This document shows, in pieces, positions 36,479-45,234 of a stretch of 64,000 nucleotides of DNA (within the stretch, counting starts at the first letter, position 1; each line of letters starts with the position of its first letter). The notes below the pieces were generated by a model. It saw nothing but the letters and a program-made list of their open reading frames with translations. It did not search any database and was not told where the DNA came from. A program made the translations under genes and the position numbers. The stretch is from CAYYIS01 sp964470965 (GTDB lineage Bacteria > JAAXHH01 > JABIQT01), in NCBI GenBank assembly GCA_964470965.1, contig CAYYIS010000002.1, forward strand, positions 62,001-126,000. Direction: 5' to 3'.

Positions 36479-37249
36479 TCATCTGCCCAGCCAGCCTCCA
36501 TCTACCACCATCAAATGCCCATGTACATAGTCGGAGGCGTCGGAGGCGAGAAAGACGGCGGCTCCCTTCAGGTCGTCCGGGGTGCCCCACCGTCCTGCAG
36601 GTATTCGGGAGAGGATGGACTGGGATCGGTCAGGGTCATTGCGGAGCGCTTCTGTGTTCGCGGTGGCACAATAGCCCGGCGCGATGCCGTTCACATTTAC
36701 ACCACTCGCAGCCCACTCGTTGGCGAGGGCCTGGGTAAGTTGCCCCAGCGCGCCTTTTGCGGCGGCGTAGGAAGGCACCAGGATTCCCCCCTGAAAGCTC
36801 AACACGGATCCGACGTTAATGATCTTGCCTCGCTTCTGCGCCACCATGCCACGACCAACCTCCTGGCAGCAGTACCAGAGACCGTTCAGATTGACATCCA
36901 GTACCGTATGCCAGTCGGTTTCGCTGAAGTCTACTGCAGGTGCCCGCTTAATTATGCCGGCATTGTTGACCAGAATATCGATCCGTCCGAACCGATCGAG
37001 CGCCTTTTTCACCGTGGCACGGACTTGGGATCTATCTGCAACATCACAGGCCAGTGGAAGGCAATCCCTCCCCTGCATCTGCACCGCCGACTCGATATCC
37101 GACAGGTTCTCCAGATTACGGCTCACCGCCACGATACGAGCGCCTGCCTCGGCGAAGCCTTCAGCCATCCCATATCCGAGACCAAAACTCGCCCCGGTCA
37201 CCATCGCGACCTTGTCATCCAGCCTGAATCGGTCCATCAATCTGCTCAT
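36479..37249 (-). CDS. Short-chain dehydrogenase (gluconate 5-dehydrogenase/KduD-like)
   Basis: This is an NAD(P)-dependent SDR oxidoreductase of 256 residues. It has the TGASFGLG nucleotide motif (TGxxxGxG), the NNAG motif VNNAGIIKRA, catalytic Ser in NVGSVLS and the YAAAK catalytic pair. The C-terminal pattern ANTEALRNDPDRSQSILSRI followed by PAGRWGTP is typical of the sugar-acid dehydrogenases KduD and gluconate 5-dehydrogenase. It probably acts in sugar-acid catabolism. It converges with the IMPDH-type gene. Confidence 0.87.
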   Translation of the reverse strand: MSRLMDRFRLDDKVAMVTGASFGLGYGMAEGFAEAGARIVAVSRNLENLSDIESAVQMQGRDCLPLACDVADRSQVRATVKKALDRFGRIDILVNNAGIIKRAPAVDFSETDWHTVLDVNLNGLWYCCQEVGRGMVAQKRGKIINVGSVLSFQGGILVPSYAAAKGALGQLTQALANEWAASGVNVNGIAPGYCATANTEALRNDPDRSQSILSRIPAGRWGTPDDLKGAAVFLASDASDYVHGHLMVVDGGWLGR

Positions 37250-37263
37250 TTTTCACCCCAAGG

Positions 37264-37280
37264 TTGTCATGCCGTGACAA
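37264..37280. promoter_or_regulatory. Operator-like palindrome upstream of the KduD-like gene
   Basis: TTGTCA-TGCCG-TGACAA is a perfect 6-bp inverted repeat with a 5-base centre, 15 bases before the KduD-like start at 37249. Its position fits a repressor site or a small hairpin in the leader. No regulator is assigned. Confidence 0.3.
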
Positions 37281-37326
37281 ACCATACCTAATTGCCACCG
37301 ACATATCTTGCATTCTCCACCTGCCC

Positions 37327-38274
37327 TCATTGCTCATATTCCAGTGCAGTAATCCTTTCCAGTAACACGCTCTGGAACACGGTCATAGCATATTGCAACT
37401 GTTTGCCCGGCATCATCGCTTCCTGGGAGATAACAGTCGTATTCCTCAGTTCTCCACGGCTGATGGTGTTGTCAGATAATTTCAGATGCACCAGCCCGAA
37501 TGTCCATTCTCGCCCCTTTAGACGAACGGTGGCGCGACCTTCGTTGAAACGGTACGCGACTGGGCTGGCATGTGATTCGAATCGAATCAATGCGGTAGAG
37601 GATTCATTCACGCTGGACAGCCCGGCGAGCGTTGCCGAAAACGGTTGACGAACGTAGAAAAAATCGGAGACGATAGGGGTAAAATCAAATGATGCAGGCA
37701 GATAGGCTTCCTGTCCCGTTATATGATCACCGATCTGCCTGAGGGACCGGACGGGGTAGTCCGGCCGATCTTTGGCTGCTTCGGTAATAGCCGCTACATC
37801 CCAGGCAACCGAGAAGAAAGAATACGTCTCCGTGGTTTTAGCCAATCCACCGATGAGGATTGGCGGTACACTATACCGGTCTCGGGAATCCAGTCCGTAT
37901 GAAAATCCCCTGATAGCAGGGATCTCCACCGGTTCTATCCGAGTCTCCGCATCTTCTGATCGTGAATAAAAATACTCCTTCCAGCTATACTGCTCCATAT
38001 GCGACCCGGACTCGTCACCATGAATCACTTCACGTTTGAAACGCCCCGTACTGACCGCACGGCTGGTGTGTTCCCCCATACCATTCACGGTGACATCCTC
38101 ACGGGAGACACGAAAATAGGCAACCTCACCGGCCGCAGGTTTTCTGACCAGCGACAGCGGAACTGATGCAGAGAAGTCGGTCGTTCCCTCTTGAGCCCTG
38201 GCCTGCCCTGCAATGGACAGGCAGACGATCGTTACTCCGATGACCAGTATCCGATTACACCTCGTCTCCTCCAT
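37327..38274 (-). CDS. Hypothetical secreted protein
   Basis: I do not recognise the family. The 315-residue protein has a Sec signal peptide (ILVIGVTIVCLSIAGQARAQ, cleavage about residue 28) and otherwise a soluble, beta-rich composition. It should be periplasmic or exported. The start is well supported by GGAGGATACCC before the ATG. It stands alone on the minus strand between two SDR genes, 77 bases before the KduD-like gene, and might be co-transcribed with it. Confidence 0.75.
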   Translation of the reverse strand: MEETRCNRILVIGVTIVCLSIAGQARAQEGTTDFSASVPLSLVRKPAAGEVAYFRVSREDVTVNGMGEHTSRAVSTGRFKREVIHGDESGSHMEQYSWKEYFYSRSEDAETRIEPVEIPAIRGFSYGLDSRDRYSVPPILIGGLAKTTETYSFFSVAWDVAAITEAAKDRPDYPVRSLRQIGDHITGQEAYLPASFDFTPIVSDFFYVRQPFSATLAGLSSVNESSTALIRFESHASPVAYRFNEGRATVRLKGREWTFGLVHLKLSDNTISRGELRNTTVISQEAMMPGKQLQYAMTVFQSVLLERITALEYEQ

Positions 38275-38539
38275 GGGTATCCTCCATTCCGGCTAGTTTC
38301 CTGCCCGAAGGTTCTAAAAGACTTGTTGTATTCTAAAAAAGGTAAGAGGACAATACCGGTTAATGCACAGAATGTCAAAGTATTCCTCGGGTTGGTATCC
38401 GGATAAAGCGGCACATGATTCCTTTGACTTTCAGACATTGAAACAGTAGTATTTATACACGCTAAAACAACCCACTAACTCCAATTACTTTACGCAAGCT
38501 ATGGCAGATCGAATGTCATCGGAAATTCAGGAGTATGTA

Positions 38540-39289
38540 ATGAATCTCATGGAGAAAATTGCCATCGTAACCGGAGCCGCCTCGGGCATCGGCCGCGCAA
38601 CCGCGGTGATGATGGCCGAGCACGGGGCACGGGTGGTTGTTACAGACCTTAACCAATCAGGGCTGGCGGAGACCGTCGATCTCATCACGGAATCCGGGGG
38701 GCAGGCGACCGCCTGCATCACCGATGTCTCTCAGAATGACCAAGTAGCCCGGATGGTGCAGTGTTCGACCGACACATACGGCGGCCTTCACATTCTGCAC
38801 AACAATGCGTATTCCAACGTCCTGGGCTCCGCGTGTGATCTGGAAGAAGCCGACTGGGACCGCACGCTGGCGGTCTGTCTGAAAGCCCTGTATCTGGGAT
38901 GCAAGCATGCGATTCCTGTGATGCGTGCATCGGGCGGCGGTGCTGTTATCAATACCGCATCCGTACACAGCCACGTGGCATTCCGTAATCATATCGCTTA
39001 TGATGCGGCTAAGGGAGGCGTCATAGGTTTAACGCGCTCCGTGGCCCTTGATTTCGGCCCTGAAGTCAGGGTCAACGCCGTATTACCTGGTGCCATATTG
39101 ACCGCTGCCTGGGAAGGCTCTACAGAGGCAGACCGTGTTCCGTTCGTGGAACGGACGCCCATGAAACGTCTGGGTGTACCGGAAGACATCGCATCAGCGG
39201 TGGTATTCCTCGCCTCGGATGCGGCATCGTTCATAACAGGAACCACACTTGTGGTGGACGGTGGGCTGACCATCGTAGGAGACCCATAA
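38540..39289 (+). CDS. Short-chain dehydrogenase/reductase
   Basis: This is a 249-residue SDR oxidoreductase with TGAASGIG (cofactor), HNNAY instead of the usual NNAG, catalytic Ser in NTASVHS, and the YDAAK catalytic pair. The C-terminal FITGTTLVVDGGLT is the standard SDR ending. I start it at the ATG at 38540, which has AGGAG upstream, rather than 13 codons earlier. The substrate is not predictable. A rho-independent terminator lies about 200 bases downstream. Confidence 0.87.
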   Translation: MNLMEKIAIVTGAASGIGRATAVMMAEHGARVVVTDLNQSGLAETVDLITESGGQATACITDVSQNDQVARMVQCSTDTYGGLHILHNNAYSNVLGSACDLEEADWDRTLAVCLKALYLGCKHAIPVMRASGGGAVINTASVHSHVAFRNHIAYDAAKGGVIGLTRSVALDFGPEVRVNAVLPGAILTAAWEGSTEADRVPFVERTPMKRLGVPEDIASAVVFLASDAASFITGTTLVVDGGLTIVGDP

Positions 39290-39489
39290 GAGACTGCGGT
39301 ACGGGAATGCGGGCCATGTTTTTGACACCTCGTACAAACCGTCGCGGGTCGCTTTTTTTGGGGTTCGGACCGGATCTATGGCGGAAAGATTCGATGCCAT
39401 TCCGGCGGCGTTCAGGATAATCATTCACAGGCGACCGATTTGAAATCTAACGTGAGCTTGTACATCATCACAGATCAGCCATTATTGTC

Positions 39490-39541
39490 CCGGTGACAAA
39501 CATCTTTCTCCTTGACAGTGTCACCGGTGTTTTTGTTTTTT
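39490..39541 (+). terminator. Rho-independent terminator
   Basis: CCGGTGACA (39490-39498) and TGTCACCGG (39519-39527) form a 9-bp stem with a 20-base loop, followed directly by TGTTTTTGTTTTTT. It would stop transcription from the upstream SDR gene before the MATE gene at 39595. The preceding 200 bases (39290-39489) contain nothing else I recognise. Confidence 0.75.
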
Positions 39542-39594
39542 GCCCTCATGTCATCATCACCTGCTGTGGGACGTCATACTGAACCGGAAATGGG

Positions 39595-40974
39595 ATGACC
39601 GCACCCACCTACGAACCCTCCGAAGCGTCCCCCACACCTAGAGATGCGCCATCATCCGGAAGTATCAAGGAAGCCTGGCTGCTCGCCTATCCTATCATTC
39701 TCGCAAACATGTCCGAAACGCTGCTGGGCGTCATCGACACGTTCATGGTCGGCCAGCTCGGGAAGGTAGAGGTCGCGGCCGTCGGGCTGGGGTCTATGAT
39801 GGCCTGGCTCTTCTATCTCCCGTTTCTCGGCCTGGCCATGGGGGTGAACACATTCGTCGCCCAGAGTTTCGGCGCAAAAAGGTATGAAGAATGCGGCCGA
39901 ATGACCTGGCAGGGCATGTATATAGCCATCGGCTCAGGAATTCTCATAACGCTGTGTGTTTTCCTGGCCCCCTGGTTGTTCGAGATCGCGAAGCCTTCAG
40001 CCAGAGTACAGATTCTTGGTACGCAATACATGCAATTGCGAATGCTCGACGGTCTTGGGCTCACCATCGGAATGACGGTCGCCAGCTTTCTGCGCGGAAT
40101 CGGCGATACCAAAACTCCGATGAAGATCGGGATCGCAGTCAATATTCTAAATATCATATTAAATTACGGTTTGATCTACGGCAATTTCGGACTCCCGCGC
40201 ATGGAAGTGCAGGGGTCCGCGCTCGGTTCCGCCATCGCCGGCCTTTCCGGCGGTGCCATGTACCTGGCGTACTATTTCCGCTCCAGATATGCCCCGTACG
40301 GGGTACGCCGCATCCTTTTGCCGAGCCGACGTGCGGTAATGCGCATCATCCGTATCGGGGTACCCATTGGCATCCAGCGGTTCCTAGATATTGGCAGTTT
40401 CGTTATCTTCAGCGCTCTGATCGGTCGACTGGGAGACGGGCAGCTCGCGGCCAATCAGATCGCCATACAGTTGATGTCCGTCTCTTACATGGTGGGCCTC
40501 GGTATCGGCATGGCCTCGACTGTCCTGGTCGGTCAATACATCGGTGCAAAGCGGCTGGACCTCGCAGAGAAGAGCACTTACAGCGCCCTCAAGCTGGCTA
40601 TGGTATGGATGGTGTTTATCGGCCTGACGTTCCTGCTGTTCCCCGCCCAGGTAATCGCTTTTTTCAACGACGACCCCGATGTGATAAAATACGGCCGACA
40701 GGGTCTAATATTCGCGGCGTTCTTTCAGGCGTTCGACGCGCTGGCGGTCGTGCTGATCGGCTCACTGCGGGGTGCCGGCGATACTCGCTGGACCATGATC
40801 GCTGCTCTGATCGGCGCATGGGTTATTTTCCTGCCCCTGACATACTACCTTGCCATCACGGTAAGGCTGGATTTTTTTGGTGCCTGGCTCGCAGCCACCG
40901 TGTACATCTGCGGCCTGGGCATCGCCAGTTATTACCGTTTCCGGCAGGGAGCTTGGAAACAAATGGCGATATAG
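39595..40974 (+). CDS. MATE family multidrug/cation exporter
   Basis: This is a 459-residue inner-membrane antiporter of the NorM/DinF class with about 12 hydrophobic helices. The N-terminal repeat contains AYPIILANMSETLLGVIDTF and MVGQLGKVEVAAVGLG, the MATE signature. The second half has IGVPIGIQRFLDIGSFVIF and AANQIAIQLMS, the matching repeat. Charged helix residues for Na+ or H+ coupling would need an alignment. It is not linked to a regulator or partner gene. Confidence 0.92.
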   Translation: MTAPTYEPSEASPTPRDAPSSGSIKEAWLLAYPIILANMSETLLGVIDTFMVGQLGKVEVAAVGLGSMMAWLFYLPFLGLAMGVNTFVAQSFGAKRYEECGRMTWQGMYIAIGSGILITLCVFLAPWLFEIAKPSARVQILGTQYMQLRMLDGLGLTIGMTVASFLRGIGDTKTPMKIGIAVNILNIILNYGLIYGNFGLPRMEVQGSALGSAIAGLSGGAMYLAYYFRSRYAPYGVRRILLPSRRAVMRIIRIGVPIGIQRFLDIGSFVIFSALIGRLGDGQLAANQIAIQLMSVSYMVGLGIGMASTVLVGQYIGAKRLDLAEKSTYSALKLAMVWMVFIGLTFLLFPAQVIAFFNDDPDVIKYGRQGLIFAAFFQAFDALAVVLIGSLRGAGDTRWTMIAALIGAWVIFLPLTYYLAITVRLDFFGAWLAATVYICGLGIASYYRFRQGAWKQMAI

Positions 40975-41062
40975 TCGTCCAGTTTAATCTTGACGCTGCA
41001 ATGCAGTGAGCGTATGCTCTGAACAATCTATCGAAAACCAGGGACATCAACCGGAAGACATC

Positions 41063-42532
41063 ATGAGTGAGAACTATCTCGCATTCGACCTGGGGGCATC
41101 CAGTGGACGCGCCGTAGTAGGTGCCTTTGACGGAGAGCGGCTGACGTTGGAAGAGGGGCATCGGTTTCCAAACCGTATCGTCCGTGTTCTCGACCATCTC
41201 CACTGGGATATCCTGGGACTATTCGACGAAATGCTGATTGGCCTGAGCCGGTGTACCCGGTCCGGCAGAACGCTCCGCAGCATCGGCGTGGACACCTGGG
41301 GCGTCGACTTCGGCCTGATCGGTAAAGATCGGACGCTGCTCGGTATGCCGTATGCCTACCGGGACCCCCACACGAACGGAATCATGGAATCGGCCTTCAA
41401 CCAAGCATCTAAGGACACGATCTTCGAGCAGACCGGCATACAGTTCATCCCCATAAACACCCTGTATCACCTGATCGCGCTCCGGCGTGCCGGTTCACCG
41501 CTTTTGGAATCCGCGGAGCGTCTTTTGATGATCCCGGATATTTTCAACCTTTTTCTGACGGGCGTGACCGCCGCGGAATTCACCGATGTAACCACAACTC
41601 AGTGCTACAATCCCAGAACAGGGGATTGGGCTTGGAATCTACTCGATGTTTTCGATCTGCCCGCCGATATTATGCCCGAAATCATCCAGCCCGGCACCAT
41701 CCTCGGTCCGCTGTTGCCACATATATCGGAGGCCTGCGGCGGTGGGGACCTCGATGTAGTCGCGCCCGCTTCACACGATACTGGTTCAGCAGTAGCGGCT
41801 GTTCCAGCGCAGGGAGAAGACTGGGCCTATCTCAGCTCCGGTACCTGGTCGCTCATGGGGATCGAATCCCCCGAACCAATCATATCTCCTCAGGCCCTAG
41901 CGTTTAACATGACTAACGAAGGCGGTATCGACGGAACATTCCGGATTCTCAAGAATATCACCGGCCTTTGGCTGATCCAGGAGTGTAAACGCATCTGGGC
42001 ACAGGAACACCAGGACTATGGGTTTGATAAGATCATGCTGATGGCCGAAGAGGCCCCGCCGTTCAAAATGTTTATCGACCCGGATGATACGGCGTTCATG
42101 GCCCCGTACAATATGCCGCAAGCCATCCATGATGCGTGCATCCGAACCGGACAACCGGCACCCTCCAGCGTCGGAGAAACCGCCCGATGCATTTTCGAGA
42201 GTCTGGCACTCAAGTACCGTGTGATACTTGATCAGCTTGCGTCACTGCGGGGCAAACCCCTCTCCAGGCTCCACATGGTCGGTGGTGGTATAAAAAACAC
42301 GCTGCTGTGCCAGTTCACGGCTAATGCGGTGGGCCTACCCGCCATGGCCGGTCCCATAGAAGCAACCGCCATCGGCAACCTACTCGTCCAGGCCATGGCT
42401 CACGGTACTATATCCGACCTGGCCCAGCTTCGCGAGGTAGTCAGAGCGTCCTTCCCAATAGTTACGTACGAACCCCGCGATCCGAATGGCTGGGGTGATG
42501 CGTTCGAACGATTCAAAGCACTGTACGGATGA
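41063..42532 (+). CDS. rhaB: Rhamnulokinase (FGGY carbohydrate kinase)
   Basis: This is an FGGY-family kinase phosphorylating L-rhamnulose or a similar ketose. The protein starts AFDLGASSGRAVVGAF (phosphate 1), with DTWGVDFGLIGKD matching RhaB and the C-terminal ATP-binding HMVGGGIKNTLLCQFTANA. The length of about 489 residues is normal. The ATG at 41063 is chosen, because homology starts there; the frame opens 19 codons earlier. The Gfo/Idh gene follows 46 bases later. Rhamnose isomerase and aldolase genes are absent from the window. Confidence 0.9.
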   Translation: MSENYLAFDLGASSGRAVVGAFDGERLTLEEGHRFPNRIVRVLDHLHWDILGLFDEMLIGLSRCTRSGRTLRSIGVDTWGVDFGLIGKDRTLLGMPYAYRDPHTNGIMESAFNQASKDTIFEQTGIQFIPINTLYHLIALRRAGSPLLESAERLLMIPDIFNLFLTGVTAAEFTDVTTTQCYNPRTGDWAWNLLDVFDLPADIMPEIIQPGTILGPLLPHISEACGGGDLDVVAPASHDTGSAVAAVPAQGEDWAYLSSGTWSLMGIESPEPIISPQALAFNMTNEGGIDGTFRILKNITGLWLIQECKRIWAQEHQDYGFDKIMLMAEEAPPFKMFIDPDDTAFMAPYNMPQAIHDACIRTGQPAPSSVGETARCIFESLALKYRVILDQLASLRGKPLSRLHMVGGGIKNTLLCQFTANAVGLPAMAGPIEATAIGNLLVQAMAHGTISDLAQLREVVRASFPIVTYEPRDPNGWGDAFERFKALYG

Positions 42533-42578
42533 CATGGATCGGTTTATTTAAGCTTTGCGGATGTCAACAGGGGTTAAA

Positions 42579-43634
42579 ATGTCGGACAGAAAACGCTGTA
42601 TCATGATCGGCGCCGGCGGAATGGCCAGCGGGTGGATCCGTAATTTCTACCCCCGCTTCGACGACCGCCATGAAATCGTAGCCCTCGTGGACAACAACCC
42701 GGATGTGCTGGACCACTCGGCGGAATTCCTGGGCCTTCCGGTTGAGAAACGATTTACCGACATGGAGAAGGCGTTTGATGAGGTTGAAGCAGACTATTGT
42801 ACGATTGTGATTCCGCCGGCCCATCACAAAGACGCGGTGATGCTCGCGGTTGAGAAGAAGATCGATATCTTGAGTGAAAAACCGATCGCCGACACTTGGG
42901 AATCCAGTATCGAAATTTACCGGGCGGTGAAAGAAGCAGACATCCGCATGCTGGTCATACAGAACTATCGATATACCACGCGTATGTTAACCATGCGCCA
43001 AGTACTGCGCGACGCCACCCTGGGCCGAACAAACTATATTGTAGGTCGCTTCGCCGCAGACTACCGTACCCATGGCGCCTGGGGCGCCTTTCGGCATGAG
43101 ATCCCGCACAGCCTACTGGTCGAGGGGGCGGTTCATCATTTCGATATGATCCGCAACTTGTCCGGTGGTGACTGCAAGACTATTTCCGGCTGGGAGTGGA
43201 ACACACCCTGGAGCAGCTTTAAAGGGGAATGCTGCGGCATGTATGTGATGGACATGACCAACGGTATCAAAGGTTCCTACGAAGGCTCGGGCATGGGCAC
43301 TGCCAGCCAGAACAGCTGGCACCAGGAATATTATCGTGCCGAATGTGAGGACGGCGCCGTAGCGATCGGGAGGGACGGTGTTACCCGCATCTACCGGCAT
43401 ACTGCCGGCCTGGGTATGTCGGTGGAAGATGTAGCGCCCGTACGTCCGGAATACGACGGACACCAGTGGCTGATCGATGAGTTCCTGAAATGGCTAGACG
43501 GCGACCGAACACCGGACACCATCCTCGAAGAAAATATCAAAAGCGTGGCTATGGTCTTCGGCGCCATCGATGCCTCGCGGACCAACCAGGCCGTGGACGT
43601 GGAAGCAATGGTAAGCGAAATAGCCGGAGGTTAA
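42579..43634 (+). CDS. Gfo/Idh/MocA family oxidoreductase
   Basis: This is an NAD(P)-dependent dehydrogenase of a sugar or sugar alcohol, 351 residues from the ATG at 42579 (AGGGG upstream). The N-terminal Rossmann domain starts IMIGAGGMASGWI, with the family's SEKPIADT motif providing the catalytic lysine. The C-terminal domain contains VEGAVHHFDMIRNLSGG, the substrate-site histidine region. It follows the rhamnulokinase gene and may be in the same transcript, suggesting a shared sugar pathway. Confidence 0.9.
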   Translation: MSDRKRCIMIGAGGMASGWIRNFYPRFDDRHEIVALVDNNPDVLDHSAEFLGLPVEKRFTDMEKAFDEVEADYCTIVIPPAHHKDAVMLAVEKKIDILSEKPIADTWESSIEIYRAVKEADIRMLVIQNYRYTTRMLTMRQVLRDATLGRTNYIVGRFAADYRTHGAWGAFRHEIPHSLLVEGAVHHFDMIRNLSGGDCKTISGWEWNTPWSSFKGECCGMYVMDMTNGIKGSYEGSGMGTASQNSWHQEYYRAECEDGAVAIGRDGVTRIYRHTAGLGMSVEDVAPVRPEYDGHQWLIDEFLKWLDGDRTPDTILEENIKSVAMVFGAIDASRTNQAVDVEAMVSEIAGG

Positions 43635-43696
43635 AGAAACGGTGAAAGACGTTTTCGGCTTCGGGCTACTTCTCTCTTTGGACCGTCCTCCGGTTC

Positions 43697-44281
43697 TTAT
43701 TGACCTTCAACCACTTTTAGAATTTCCATGATATGCTCGAGCGACGGTCGGTCGGATGAAGTCATCCCGATGTATTTGAACCGGAGGACACCGCGCCTGT
43801 CGATCACGAAAGTACTGGGATAAGCTTCCTTGAACTTCGTGCCCGGCTTTTCTATGAAATAAGCCTCGGCAAACGTGTGTTCAGGATCCAGAACTGCCGT
43901 GAAAAGCATGTTTTCCATGGACATCCTGGATTTGGCGAAGTAATCTTTAGTGCGTTGAATATCCATGGGATTCACATACACAATTTCCGTATTGTACTGC
44001 GAGATGGTTTCGTAATCGGTTTGCAACTGCCCCAGTTGCCTCAGACAGTGCGGTCACCAGTAACCTACCCACCCGCGGTGGACGACTGCCAGGACATTTT
44101 TCTTGCCTTTGAAATCACCAAGGTTGACCTGCCTGCCGTTGACATCCAAAAACGAAACGTTTGGCGCCGGTTGCCCCACACGTGGCGCAGATTTCCGCCC
44201 CTGAGCCTTCGCGGCTGAATGGAAGCCCACGGCAAAAATGAGGGCCAGCGTTAGGCCGACCAGTAAAACTCCTCGGTTCAT
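43697..44281 (-). CDS. Redoxin (AhpC/TSA-like, thioredoxin fold), probable selenoprotein with UxxC motif
   Basis: Read through one in-frame TGA, 43697-44281 gives one 194-residue protein. It has an N-terminal signal peptide (LLVGLTLALIFAVGFHSAAKA), the start motif VGQPAPNVSFLDVNGRQVNL of AhpC/TSA redoxins, then RGWVGYW-TGA-PHCLRQLGQL. The TGA (44054-44056, codon 76) replaces the first cysteine of the CxxC redox site, while the second is kept (codon 79). The C-terminal half has the typical YPSTFVIDRRGVLRFKYIG. A hairpin follows the TGA. Both halves are in the same frame, so selenocysteine insertion is favoured over a nonsense mutation. The ATG at 44281 has GGAGTGG upstream. It would act in the periplasm, on peroxides or disulfides. 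No sel genes are visible nearby. Confidence 0.8.
44023..44056 (-). promoter_or_regulatory. Candidate bacterial SECIS hairpin following the UGA codon
   Basis: On the minus strand the UGA (44056-44054) is followed by 14 bases and then a perfect 7-bp stem GCAACTG/CAGTTGC (44039-44033 and 44029-44023) with a GGG loop (44032-44030). The apical loop starts 22 bases after the UGA and begins with G. As I recall it, bacterial SECIS elements need a stem-loop just after UGA, with a guanine at the start of the loop, at about this distance. Confidence 0.65.
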
Positions 44282-44338
44282 GGTCCACTCCATGTTATGG
44301 TATATATGACAATACGCTTGGATTTTCTTCCCATTCAG

Positions 44339-44368
44339 AGTATTCTACCAATGAACAGTTGGAATACT
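44339..44368. promoter_or_regulatory. Imperfect inverted repeat in the divergent region before the redoxin and TIM-barrel genes
   Basis: AGTATTC (44339-44345) and GAATACT (44362-44368) are 7-base arms, with CAA/TTG extending the pairing past a 3-base bulge. It lies between the divergent redoxin and TIM-barrel genes, where an operator is possible. No regulator is assigned. Confidence 0.3.
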
Positions 44369-44424
44369 TCATAAATAACCGGGGATTTATTTTAAAATCC
44401 CGTGAAATAAAGGAGATGTAGTCG

Positions 44425-45216
44425 ATGAAACCGGGCATTACACAGCTCTGCCTACCCAAGCAGGATCTTGAAGCCAACCTACAATACGCAAAGCATACCG
44501 GTTACGAGGCTATCGAGCTGGTATTTTCGGATACGGGCGAACCATCTATCGACGCTTCCGCGGAGGAGTTGGCAGCGGTTAAGGCCGCCTGCGGGCGATA
44601 TGCGCTGGAAATTTCCTCCATCATCGCCACACGCCAGGATGCCGGATCCATGCTGTCGCCGGACACAGCCGAACGCAACAAACGCATCGCCATCCTTGCA
44701 AGGGGGCTGGAAATCGCAGAGGCTCTGGATGTTGATGGTATGCTTCTGCACCCGGGGGCACTTGAAACGGGTACTTCGTACACGGAAACCTGGAACAATT
44801 TTCGTGATGCCATGCGGTCGCTGGCACCTGAAGCGGAACGGCGGCGTTGTTCCATCGGCGTGGAGAACGTCTGGAACAAGTTCATCCTCTCACCGCTGGA
44901 GGCTTGTCGATTCGTGGATGAAGTCGGGTCATCTGCGGTCGGAATCTATATCGATGTGGCCAATATGGTGCTGTACGGGTATCCGGAGATGTGGATCCGT
45001 GACCTGGGCCACCGGATTACCAAAGTGCACGTAAAAGATTTCCGGCGAAGGGACTCCGCCTGGGTTCAGCTTATGGATGGTGATGTGGACTGGGCCGCTG
45101 TCATGAGCGAACTACGAAATATAGAATTCGATGGCGCCCTGGTCAGTGAAGTAGGAGGCGACGAAACCACTGTCCGTGAAACGGTAAATCGTATCCGAAA
45201 AATCTGTACTTTGTAA
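44425..45216 (+). CDS. Xylose isomerase-like TIM barrel protein (sugar phosphate epimerase family)
   Basis: This is a 263-residue AP endonuclease 2-type TIM barrel, the fold of L-ribulose-5-phosphate 3-epimerase and related sugar isomerases. Metal and catalytic positions are suggested by IGVENVWNKF (Glu), VGIYIDVANM (Asp), KVHVKDFRR (His/Asp) and VSEVGGD (Glu). The strong AAGGAGAT site before the ATG fixes the start. It lies near the rhamnulokinase and Gfo/Idh genes, suggesting a carbohydrate role. Substrate unknown. Confidence 0.87.
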   Translation: MKPGITQLCLPKQDLEANLQYAKHTGYEAIELVFSDTGEPSIDASAEELAAVKAACGRYALEISSIIATRQDAGSMLSPDTAERNKRIAILARGLEIAEALDVDGMLLHPGALETGTSYTETWNNFRDAMRSLAPEAERRRCSIGVENVWNKFILSPLEACRFVDEVGSSAVGIYIDVANMVLYGYPEMWIRDLGHRITKVHVKDFRRRDSAWVQLMDGDVDWAAVMSELRNIEFDGALVSEVGGDETTVRETVNRIRKICTL

Positions 45217-45234
45217 AACGGCAGTCTATGAGAC

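Noticed and set aside
39891..41009. 372-codon plus-strand ORF
   Set aside because: It overlaps the MATE transporter gene in another frame and has high His/Arg content typical of shadow frames.
43697..44293. Redoxin as two separate genes or a simple pseudogene
   Set aside because: Both halves are in one frame, the only break is a TGA at the catalytic Cys codon, and a hairpin follows; selenocysteine explains this better.
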